A stretch of DNA of 8,779 bases from UBA11524 sp034104265 (GTDB lineage: Bacteria; Bacillota; Clostridia; Christensenellales; Aristaeellaceae): contig JAXEEE010000068.1 in assembly GCA_034104265.1 (NCBI GenBank), forward strand, positions 1-8,779. The letters are read 5' to 3'. Positions within the stretch are counted from its first letter, which is position 1. Every line of letters starts with the position of its first letter. Positions 1 through 7,300 of the stretch are shown piece by piece. The notes under the pieces are model-generated. The model saw only the letters and a list, made by a program, of their open reading frames with translations. It made no database searches and had not been told where the DNA came from. Made by a program: the position numbers and the translations under genes.

Positions 1-2
1 GA

Positions 3-19
3 GGAGGGCTTTGCCCTCC
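3..19. repeat. Short perfect hairpin, GGAGGGC-TTT-GCCCTCC
   Basis: A perfect 7-bp inverted repeat (3-9 with 13-19) around a TTT loop. No T-run follows on either strand, so it is not a convincing intrinsic terminator by itself. It has the same design as the hairpin at 8659-8677 (GGGC, three-base loop, GCCC), so both may belong to a family of small GC-rich hairpins found between genes. That family link is inferred from two examples only. The element is at the window edge and may be part of something longer. Confidence 0.5.
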
Positions 20-42
20 GTCCGATGAGCGCGTGCAAACTC

Positions 43-70
43 AAAAAAGTGGCCCGCAGGCCACTTTTTT
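43..70 (-). terminator. Intrinsic terminator of the Na/Pi cotransporter gene, likely bidirectional
   Basis: The stem GTGGCC (49-54) pairs with GGCCAC (59-64) around a four-base loop. It is flanked by A6 (43-48) and T6 (65-70), which extend the pairing. Read on the minus strand, it lies 16 bases after the stop codon at 87-89 and ends in T6. The symmetric A and T runs mean it could also stop transcription arriving on the plus strand from the left. A second small inverted repeat, ACGCGC-CTCA-GCGCGT (72-87), lies between it and the stop codon and touches that codon; it has no T-tract. Confidence 0.9.
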
Positions 71-86
71 GACGCGCCTCAGCGCG

Positions 87-1724
87 TTAGGCAAATTTAC
101 GTCCGTCCACCCGGTCCACCGACGTGGCGATGTTTTCCGCGTGGTCGCCAATGCGCTCCAGATTCGTCAGCAGATCCAGATACAGCATGCCGTTTTTCGC
201 CGAGCACTTGCGGTTCTTCAGCCGCTCCACATGATGCTCGCGCAAAGCCTCGGTCAGGTTGTCGATCTCTTCTTCGGCATCCTCCACCACCCGCAGCGCG
301 TCCGGATCGTCGCTCTGGCGGCGGAACAGCTCCATGCCCGCCTCCAGCTGCCGGGAGACCCGCTCGGACAGATCCTCCAGCTCCGCAAAGGCCTTGCCCG
401 AGAAGCGTACCTCCTCGTTGAACTTCGTCTCCGCAGCCTCCATCATGTTCATGCTGTGGTCGCCCACGCGCTCAATATCGTTGACCACATGGAACAGCGA
501 GCCCACCAGGCGGGTATCCGTTTCGTTCAGGTCGAGGCCCTTGACCTCCACCAGACAGGAAGTGATCTCGTGGTTGAGGAAGTCCAGCACCTCCTCGTTG
601 CGGCGTATCTCCTCCGCCCGCTCCGGATCCCAGTCGTGGAAGAGCGCCACCGCCCCGGCGTAGTTGTTCATGGCGATGTCGCCCATGCGCTGCACTTCCC
701 TGAACAGCTGCTGGGCAGCGATGGCAGGGGTGTTCAGCAGGCGCTTGTCAAAGTACTTGAGCTTCATGGCCTCGTACACCACGCCGTCGTCCCGGACGAT
801 CAGGCAGGCGATCTTCTCCAGCCACTTGGCCGCAGGCAGCATGATCGCCGTGCTGGCCACGTTGAAGATCACGTGGGTCAGAGCGATCTGCAGGCGGAAG
901 TTGCCCGGCGCCATGGCCTCAATCAGCTCTGCGAAGGGGAACAGCACCGCAATCAGCACAAACAGCACCGTGCCGATAACGTTGAACAGAAGATGCACCA
1001 CTGCCGCCCGCTTGGCCGTGGAGGAGGTGCCCGCGCAGGCGATCAGCGCGGTGACGCAGGTGCCGATGTTCTGGCCAAAGAGGATGAAGATGGAGGTCTG
1101 CAGGGGGATAAGGCCCTCCCCCGCCAGGGCCTGCAGAATACCCACACTGGCCGAGGAGGACTGCAGAATGGCGGTGATCACCATGCCCACCAACACACCC
1201 AGCACCGGGTTGCTGATGGAGATCATGGCATCCTTGAACAGCTGCCAGTCCTGCAGGGGCTTCATGGCGCTGCTCATGGTGTTCATGCCCACAAAGAGGA
1301 TGCCCAGGCCCATGGCCACCTGGCCGAACTGGCTGGCCGCGGGATGCTTGCGGCCGTTGACCGCCATCAGGATCAGGCCCAGGAAGGCGAACACCGCCGC
1401 GAAGTCGATCTTGATGGACAGCATCAGCGAGGTGACCGTGGTACCGATGTTCGCGCCCATAATGACGCCCACGGCCTGGGTCAGCGTCAGCAGGTTGGCG
1501 TTGACGAAGCCCACCACCATCACCGTGGTGGCGGAGGAGGACTGGATCACCGCCGTAATGGCCACGCCGGCCAGCACGGCCAGCACCCGGTTGTGGGTGA
1601 CGATCTCCAGGATACGCTTCAGTTTGTTGCCGGCAGCCTTCTCCAGGCCCTCGCCCATGATCCTCATGCCGAAGAGGAACAGGCCCAGACCGCCCAGCAG
1701 CGACAGTACGTTCATCACGCTCAC
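87..1724 (-). CDS. Na/Pi cotransporter family protein with C-terminal PhoU-like domain
   Basis: A 545-residue membrane protein of the sodium-phosphate cotransporter (NptA/YjbB, PF02690) family, predicted to move phosphate or a related anion across the cytoplasmic membrane with Na+. The family signature appears twice, as expected for its inverted duplicated core: QSSSA at residues 61-65 followed by GANIGT, and QSSSA at 188-192 followed by GQNIGT. The hydrophobic N-terminal half opens with a glycine-rich segment, LLGGLGLFLFG. The C-terminal part, from about residue 330, is helical and charged and carries two PhoU-type metal-binding motifs, DIERVGDH (416-423) and NLERIGDH (521-528). This two-part layout is common in Firmicutes and suggests the PhoU part senses or gates transport. 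I chose the GTG at 1724 because a GGAGG site lies 8 bases upstream. An in-frame ATG at 1823 would add 33 untypical residues and place the start upstream of the predicted promoter. The transport direction and the true anion cannot be read from sequence. Confidence 0.92.
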   Translation of the reverse strand: MSVMNVLSLLGGLGLFLFGMRIMGEGLEKAAGNKLKRILEIVTHNRVLAVLAGVAITAVIQSSSATTVMVVGFVNANLLTLTQAVGVIMGANIGTTVTSLMLSIKIDFAAVFAFLGLILMAVNGRKHPAASQFGQVAMGLGILFVGMNTMSSAMKPLQDWQLFKDAMISISNPVLGVLVGMVITAILQSSSASVGILQALAGEGLIPLQTSIFILFGQNIGTCVTALIACAGTSSTAKRAAVVHLLFNVIGTVLFVLIAVLFPFAELIEAMAPGNFRLQIALTHVIFNVASTAIMLPAAKWLEKIACLIVRDDGVVYEAMKLKYFDKRLLNTPAIAAQQLFREVQRMGDIAMNNYAGAVALFHDWDPERAEEIRRNEEVLDFLNHEITSCLVEVKGLDLNETDTRLVGSLFHVVNDIERVGDHSMNMMEAAETKFNEEVRFSGKAFAELEDLSERVSRQLEAGMELFRRQSDDPDALRVVEDAEEEIDNLTEALREHHVERLKNRKCSAKNGMLYLDLLTNLERIGDHAENIATSVDRVDGRKFA

Positions 1725-1732
1725 GATCGTTT

Positions 1733-1737
1733 CCTCC
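1733..1737 (-). promoter_or_regulatory. Ribosome binding site fixing the GTG start of the Na/Pi gene
   Basis: On the minus strand GGAGG is followed by eight bases and then GTG AGC GTG ATG. The spacing suits the first GTG (1724). The ATG at 1715 is a weaker alternative, because its spacing would be 17 bases. No comparable site is needed for the ATG at 1823, which lies upstream of the predicted promoter. Confidence 0.8.
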
Positions 1738-1776
1738 GTATTGCGTATATGCAAGGATTTCAGCCCATACGACAGC

Positions 1777-1805
1777 ACTGTAACATAGATTTCACCGCTT
1801 GTAAA
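1777..1805 (-). promoter_or_regulatory. Predicted sigma-70-type promoter for the Na/Pi gene
   Basis: On the minus strand, -35 TTTACA (1805-1800) and -10 TACAGT (1782-1777) are separated by exactly 17 bases. TGT directly precedes the -10, giving an extended -10 element. Transcription would start near 1770, leaving a leader of about 45 bases before the GTG at 1724. The match is by eye. It suggests this gene need not depend on read-through from the TMEM164-like gene upstream. No Pho-box-like repeat was recognised. Confidence 0.55.
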
Positions 1806-1848
1806 CGGGCATTTCATCTCCACCGGGCAATTTTACCCGCATTTTACA

Positions 1849-2544
1849 TTACGTCCTCAGCTGCCCCGCCAGCCATGCCGCCAGCCCCTCCAGGGCAATC
1901 ACCCCCGTGCAGATGCCCGCCAGGGCCAGCCGGTAGCCCGTCAGGCCATGGGCCGCCAGGGCCGTCAGCGGCGTACCCTCCACCGGCCAGCCCAGGAAGA
2001 GGTAGTTGCTGCCCAGCAGTGCGTTCACCGCCAGCACGGCCAGGCCCAGCACCATCACCGCCAGCCAGGAGCACAGCGCGCCCCCTGCGTCCGGCCGCCA
2101 GCCCAGCCCCAGGGGCAATAGCGGCGCCAGAAACACCAGCGCGTGCATGGTGTGGAAGGCCAGGGCCGTCAGCTGGGGCCAGGGCGTTTCCACCACGGAG
2201 GGGAACAGCAGGGCCATCAGCGCCCCGGGCATGCCCAGGTACACCGTCATCTGCCAGAGCATGCGGTTCTCCGAGGTCAGCGCGGGCAGGATGATCAGCC
2301 CCGTCAGGCTGCACAGGTGCAGGGGCAACCCCGTGCGCCAGTTGAGCAGCCCCGCCCCCAGCAGGATGATCTCCTGGGTCAGCATGGCTGCCCAGATCAG
2401 CCCGCCCAGGGCATACGCTCCCCGCCGGTACAGCCGCTTGGCCGGGATCAGGCACCCGCACCGGCGCAGGAACACCATCCGCCTGAGCAGCATGCCCACC
2501 GCCGTCCCCGCCACAATCAGGATCGCACCCTGCACCGCCCTCAC
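1849..2544 (-). CDS. TMEM164/YwaF-like integral membrane protein
   Basis: A 231-residue, very hydrophobic protein with about six or seven membrane segments. It resembles the bacterial YwaF / TIGR02206 group, which belongs with eukaryotic TMEM164. Supporting motifs are LPLHLCS (residues 73-79) at the start of a membrane helix, FHTMH (130-134), and GSNYLFL (178-184), which resembles the GTNYxFL motif of this group. Human TMEM164 has been reported to be a lipid acyltransferase that needs a cysteine. C78 in HLCS is the natural candidate for an equivalent residue here, but that is inference and bacterial function is unknown. The start is a GTG with only a mediocre purine-rich site (AAAAGGGA) upstream, so the N-terminus could shift by a few codons. 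The gene follows a terminator after the MATE gene and precedes the Na/Pi gene by 124 bases. No clear promoter was seen for it. Confidence 0.75.
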   Translation of the reverse strand: MRAVQGAILIVAGTAVGMLLRRMVFLRRCGCLIPAKRLYRRGAYALGGLIWAAMLTQEIILLGAGLLNWRTGLPLHLCSLTGLIILPALTSENRMLWQMTVYLGMPGALMALLFPSVVETPWPQLTALAFHTMHALVFLAPLLPLGLGWRPDAGGALCSWLAVMVLGLAVLAVNALLGSNYLFLGWPVEGTPLTALAAHGLTGYRLALAGICTGVIALEGLAAWLAGQLRT

Positions 2545-2604
2545 CCCCGTCCCTTTTCCGGCAAGGATAACCAGTTGTCCGCCAAAGCATACGCCGGGGG
2601 ACGC

Positions 2605-2638
2605 AAAAGCGCCGGACGGAACCGTTGTCCGCCCGGCG
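2605..2638 (-). terminator. Intrinsic terminator downstream of the MATE gene
   Basis: An 11-position stem (2610-2620 with 2628-2638) has one A-C mismatch and a seven-base loop. Read on the minus strand, the GC-rich stem is followed by TTTTGCGT, a short T-tract. It begins 21 bases past the MATE stop codon at 2660-2662. The T-tract is short, so termination may be partial and some read-through into the TMEM164-like gene is possible. The plus-strand side has no T-run, so it acts in one direction. Confidence 0.7.
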
Positions 2639-2659
2639 TGATGGAATGAAAGGATTGGA

Positions 2660-4051
2660 TCAGGCTTCGGGCTCGGCCATGCCGGCCTTCTTCATGCAGC
2701 GCTTCAGCCAGTTGCCCCGCAGGTAGTACACCATGAAGAGGATGGACGTCAGCACCCAGGTGATGGGGTAGCACAGCAGCACCACCCGCAGGCTGTCGAA
2801 CTGGGGCGCGATGCCGCACAGCCACACCACGCGCAAAAGGCACACGCCAAAGAGCGTGAACAGCGTGGGCACCAGCGAATCGCCCGCGCCGCGCACCGCG
2901 CCGGAGATGATCTCGATGCCCAGGTAGGTGATGTAGCAGGGCACCAGCAGATGGAGGATCTCCAGGCCGATGCGCACCACGTTCTCATCATCGGCAAAGG
3001 CGTGGAACAGGTACTTGCCGAAGCCCAGCAGCACCGCGCTGAGGATCACCGTCGCCACCGTCGCCATGCCCAGGCATACCCACACGCTGCGCTTCATACG
3101 GTCAAAGCGCCGCGCGCCGAAGTTCTGCCCGGAGAAGGTGGTGATGGCCACGCCAAAGGCGCTGACCGTCATCCAGAACAGGCCGTCCATCTTGCCGTAG
3201 GCCGTCCAGGCGGCCACGGTGTCCGTGCCGAAGCCGTTGACGGAGGACTGGATGATCACGTTGCTCAGCGAGTACATCACCGACTGCAGCCCTGCCGGGA
3301 AGCCGATGCGCAAAATGCCGTCCAGGAGGCTGCGGTGCAGGCGGATGCGCCGCACATGCAGCTGGTAGGACATGGGCGAGCGGCACAGGGTCAGGATCAC
3401 CAGCACCGCGCTGACCATCTGGGAGATGACCGTGGCCAGGGCCGCGCCCGTGACCCCCATGTCGAAGCCCATCACCAGGATCACGTCCAGGACGATGTTG
3501 GTCATGCAGGAGGCGATGAGGAACAGCAGCGGACGGCGGGAATCGCCCACGGCCCGCAGCACGCCGCTGCCGATGTTGTAGATCAGGGAGAACACAATGC
3601 CCCCGAAGTAGATGCGGATGTAGGTCACGGCGTAGTCCATGATGTCCTCGGGGGTGCCCATCAGGCGCAGCACCGAGGGCGCCAGGGTCAGCCCCAGCAC
3701 CATCATGACCGCGCCGCCCAGCAGGGCCAGCGCCGCGGCGGTATGCACCGCGTCGCCCACGTCCTTCTCCCGCCGTGCGCCGTAGAACTGGGAGATCAGC
3801 ACCGTCGCGCCGGAGGACAATCCCACGAAGAAGCCCACCAGCAGGTTGATCAGCACGCCGGTGGCGCCGCCCACGGCAGCCAGGGCTTCCTTGCCCACAT
3901 ACTTGCCCACGATCATGGCGTCGGCGGTGTTGTACAGCTGCTGGAAGAACGTGCCCAGCAGGATGGGGAAGAAGAAAATCAGCAGCTGCCGCCAGATCAC
4001 ACCCTCGGTGATGCTGTTGGCCTCGGGGCTCCTTTGCCTCGACCGGGTCAT
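2660..4051 (-). CDS. MATE family efflux transporter
   Basis: A 463-residue polytopic membrane protein of the multidrug and toxic compound extrusion (MatE, PF01554) family. These proteins export cationic drugs or metabolites in exchange for Na+ or H+. After a short charged N-terminus comes the typical first-helix signature, ITEGVIWRQLLIFFFPILLG then FFQQLYNTADAMIVGKYVG, with the conserved N41 and D44. The second half restarts with a related segment, GFPAGLQSVMYSLSNVIIQSSVN, matching the internal duplication of the family. Length and about twelve hydrophobic stretches are normal. I placed the start at the ATG at 4051, where AAGGGAG (4068-4062) lies 10 bases upstream. The longer frame to 4189 adds 46 cysteine- and glycine-rich residues with no family likeness and runs over the predicted promoter. 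The substrate cannot be told from sequence. The gene is divergent from the large activase gene and has its own promoter and terminator. Confidence 0.95.
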   Translation of the reverse strand: MTRSRQRSPEANSITEGVIWRQLLIFFFPILLGTFFQQLYNTADAMIVGKYVGKEALAAVGGATGVLINLLVGFFVGLSSGATVLISQFYGARREKDVGDAVHTAAALALLGGAVMMVLGLTLAPSVLRLMGTPEDIMDYAVTYIRIYFGGIVFSLIYNIGSGVLRAVGDSRRPLLFLIASCMTNIVLDVILVMGFDMGVTGAALATVISQMVSAVLVILTLCRSPMSYQLHVRRIRLHRSLLDGILRIGFPAGLQSVMYSLSNVIIQSSVNGFGTDTVAAWTAYGKMDGLFWMTVSAFGVAITTFSGQNFGARRFDRMKRSVWVCLGMATVATVILSAVLLGFGKYLFHAFADDENVVRIGLEILHLLVPCYITYLGIEIISGAVRGAGDSLVPTLFTLFGVCLLRVVWLCGIAPQFDSLRVVLLCYPITWVLTSILFMVYYLRGNWLKRCMKKAGMAEPEA

Positions 4052-4097
4052 GCGCTTTCCGCTCCCTTCGTTGCCTGTGTCAAATGATTCCACAGGA

Positions 4098-4126
4098 GAT
4101 ATACCACAGTTTTCTTCATTTGTCCA
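4098..4126 (-). promoter_or_regulatory. Predicted sigma-70-type promoter for the MATE gene
   Basis: On the minus strand, -35 TGGACA (4126-4121) and -10 TATATC (4103-4098) are 17 bases apart. TGG directly before the -10 gives an extended -10 element. Transcription would begin near 4091, giving a leader of about 40 bases before the ATG at 4051, including the ribosome binding site. This lies in a locally AT-rich stretch within GC-rich surroundings, which supports a promoter. Confidence 0.6.
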
Positions 4127-4380
4127 GAGGGCTGTACATTTCCCGCCGGTTTTCGACCAGCGGCCACACCTTCCGCCGCCCGGCAGCATTTAGTATGAAG
4201 TTTTCCTGTTTTTCGGCAGGAATTTTCGCTGAAAAAATGGAATGTACACAATTGGACCTTCCACGGCGCGGAAAAAAACGCTGCGCTCCGGAAGTTCCCT
4301 CTTCTTTTCCGCAGGGCCGGGCGCTGTCCTTGGTGGCGGCGGCGCAGGGCCTCTGACACTGATAATGAGGTTGGAATCAC
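4127..4380. other. Divergent intergenic region and leader of the large activase gene
   Basis: This stretch lies between the MATE promoter and the activase start. It is non-coding on present evidence; short frames crossing it resemble no family. Visible structure: a 6-bp hairpin TTCCTG/CAGGAA (4203-4208, 4217-4222), a pair of TGTACATT / AATGTACA copies in inverted orientation (4133-4140, 4241-4248), an A7 run (4272-4278), and GCAGGGCC repeated near 4311 and 4345. I see no convincing -35/-10 pair for the plus-strand gene and no riboswitch that I recognise. GATAAT at 4361-4366 has no partner -35 at the right distance and is too close to the start. GAGG at 4367-4370 lies 10 bases before the ATG and is the likely ribosome binding site. 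Confidence 0.5.
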
Positions 4381-7300
4381 ATGCCCATGAACGTCTACCG
4401 CGCCGGTGTGGACATCGGCTCCACCACCGTCAAGCTCGTCATCCTGGATGACGCGGGCCAAATGCTCTATGGCGAGTACCGCCGCCACTGCGCCCACACC
4501 CAGGAGACCCTCGCCCAGATGATGCGGGAAGCCCGCCAGCTGCTGGGCCCCTGCTCCCTGCGCGTCACCATGACCGGCTCCGGCGCCATCTCCCTGGGCA
4601 AGGCTCTGGGGACGGGCTTCGTGCAGGAGGTGGTGGCCGTGGCCGCCGCCCTGAAAATCGCCGCGCCGCAAACTGACGTGGCCATCGAGCTGGGCGGCGA
4701 GGACGCGAAGATCATTTATTTCTCCGGCACCCTGGAGGAACGCATGAACGGCGTGTGCGCCGGGGGCACCGGATCCTTTATCGACCAGATGGCCGCCCTG
4801 CTCAAGACCGATGCCTCCGGCCTCAACGACCTGGCCCGGGACTACAGGGAGCTGTACCCCATCGCCGCCCGCTGCGGCGTGTTCGCCAAGTCCGACATTC
4901 AGCCGCTGATCAACGAGGGCGCGTCCCGGGCGGATCTGGCGGCATCCATCTTCCAGGCCGTGGTGAACCAGACCATCTCCGGCCTGGCCTGCGGCAAGCC
5001 CATCCGCGGGCATGTGGCCTTCCTGGGCGGGCCGCTGCACTTCCTGGATCAGCTGCGGGAGGCCTTCATCCGCACGCTGAAGCTGACGGACGAAACCGCC
5101 ATCGTCCCGGAGAACAGCCATCTGTTCGCGGCCACCGGCGCGGCCCTGGCCTCCGGGGAGGAGAAGCCCGTGCCCATCGACTCCCTGCTGGACCAATTGT
5201 CCCACGGGGTGATGATGACCTACGGCCTCAAGCGCCTGCCGCCCCTGTTCCGCGACCATGAGGAATACGAGGTGTTCCTGCGCCGCCACAACCAGGCAAG
5301 GGTGAAGCGGGGCGACCTGGCCAGCTATGTCGGGGACTGCTTCCTGGGCATTGACGCGGGCTCCACCACCACCAAGCTGGCCCTCATCGGCACACAGGGC
5401 GAGCTGCTCTACGCCTTCTACGCCGGCAACCAGGGCAACCCCGTGGAAACTGCCCGCCGGGCCATGAAGGAGCTGGCCGACCGGATGCCTCCTGCGGCCC
5501 GCATCGCCCGCTCCTGCTCCACCGGCTATGGCGAAAGCCTGCTCAAGTCCGCCTTCTGCCTGGACGAGGGCGAGGTGGAGACCATCGCCCATACCACCGC
5601 CGCCGCTTTCTTCGATCCGCAGGTGGACTGCGTGCTGGACATCGGCGGCCAGGACATGAAGTGCATCAAGCTCAAGAACGGCTCCGTGGACACCATCCTG
5701 CTCAATGAAGCCTGTTCCTCCGGCTGCGGCTCCTTTCTGGAGAACTTCGCCGCCTCCCTGGGCTACACCGCCGAGGGCTTCGCGGCGGAGGCGCTTTTCG
5801 CCAGGGAGCCCGTGGATCTGGGCACCCGCTGCACCGTGTTCATGAACTCCAACGTGAAGCAGGCCCAGAAGGAGGGCGCGTCCGTCCAGGACATTTCCGC
5901 GGGCCTGGCCTGCTCGGTCATCAAGAACGCCCTGTTCAAGGTCATCAAGCTGGCCGACGCTGCTGACCTGGGCCGCCATGTGGTGGTGCAGGGCGGCACC
6001 TTCCACAACAAGGCCGTGCTGCGGGCCTTCGAGCAGCTTTCCGGCGTGGAGGCCGTCTGCCCGGACATCTCCGGTATCATGGGAGCCTTCGGCGCGGCGC
6101 TCATCGCCCGGGACCGCTATACCGGCCAGGCCACCACCACCCTGCCCATTGACGATATCCTTGCCCTGAAGTACACCACCCGCACCGCCCGCTGCCAGGG
6201 CTGCTCCAACCACTGCATGCTGACGGTGAACAACTTCGGCGGCGGACGGCGGCACATCACCGGCAACCGCTGCGAAAAGGGCCTGGGCAGCACCGCTTCC
6301 GCCGACAAGGGCCCCAACGTGGTGCAGCGGAAGCTGGAGCGGCTCTTCGCCTACGAGCCCCTGCCCGAGGACAAGGCGCCGCGCGGCGTCATCGGCATCC
6401 CCCGGGTGCTGAACATCTTCGAGAACTATCCCTTCTGGGCCACGCTCTTCACCCGCCTGGGCTTCCGGGTGGTGGTGTCGCCCCTGTCCAGCCGCGCCAT
6501 TTATGAGCTGGGCATGGAGTCGATCCCCTCCGAGAGCGAGTGCTATCCCGCCAAGCTGGCCCACGGCCATGTGCAGTGGCTGATCAACCAGGGCGTGACG
6601 ACCATCTTCCACCCCTGCGTGTTCTACGAGCATCAGGAGGACGAAAGCGCCCAGAACCACTACAACTGTCCCATGGTGGCGGCCTCCCCGGAGAACCTGA
6701 ACAACAACGTGGAGGACGTGACCGGCGGCAGGGCGCGGATCCTGAAACCCTTCCTTGCCCTGACCAGTGAGAAGATCGCCGCGGACCGTCTGGTGCGGGT
6801 GTTCCGGGAGGAGTGGAACATCCCGGAAAAGGAAACCCGCGTCGCCGTCCATGCGGCCTGGGAGGAGCAGCTTTCCGCCAAGGCGGATGTGCTGCGCTAC
6901 GGTCGTGAGGCCCTTGACTGGATGCAGAAAAGCGGCCGCCGGGGCATTGTGCTGGCGGGCCGTCCCTACCACATTGACCCGGAAATCAACCACGGCATCC
7001 CGGAGCTGGTGGCCTCCTACGGCCTGGCGGTGCTCACCGAGGACAGCATCCCCGAGGACTTTCCCTCCGAGCATCCCCTGCGGGTCACCGACCAGTGGGT
7101 GTACCATTCCCGGCTGTACCGGGCGGCGGAATTTGTCCGCACCAGGGAGGATCTGGAGCTGATCCAGCTGAACTCCTTCGGCTGCGGCCTGGACGCGGTG
7201 ACCACCGACCAGGTGTGCGAGATTCTGGAGGGCTCGGGCAAGCTGTACACGGTGCTGAAGATCGACGAGGTGAACAGCCTGGGCGCGGCCCGCATCCGCG

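Noticed and set aside
33..2294. A 753-residue plus-strand open frame opposite the Na/Pi and TMEM164-like genes
   Set aside because: Its histidine- and glutamine-rich, then proline- and alanine-rich composition is typical of antisense reading of GC-rich genes. It crosses a bidirectional terminator and two well-supported genes.
1844..2590. A minus-strand frame of 248 residues overlapping the TMEM164-like gene in another frame
   Set aside because: Its glycine-, alanine- and proline-rich translation has no hydrophobic pattern or family likeness. The frame at 1849-2544 gives a clean multi-helix membrane protein with family motifs.
2574..2633. Direct repeat GTTGTCCGCC (2574-2583 and 2624-2633)
   Set aside because: Only 10 bases, and the second copy is explained by the loop and right arm of the MATE terminator. 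There is no sign of a mobile element or further copies.
2951..4087. Plus-strand frame of 378 residues opposite the MATE gene
   Set aside because: It is histidine-, glutamine- and aspartate-rich antisense translation without motifs, while the opposite strand encodes a complete MATE protein.
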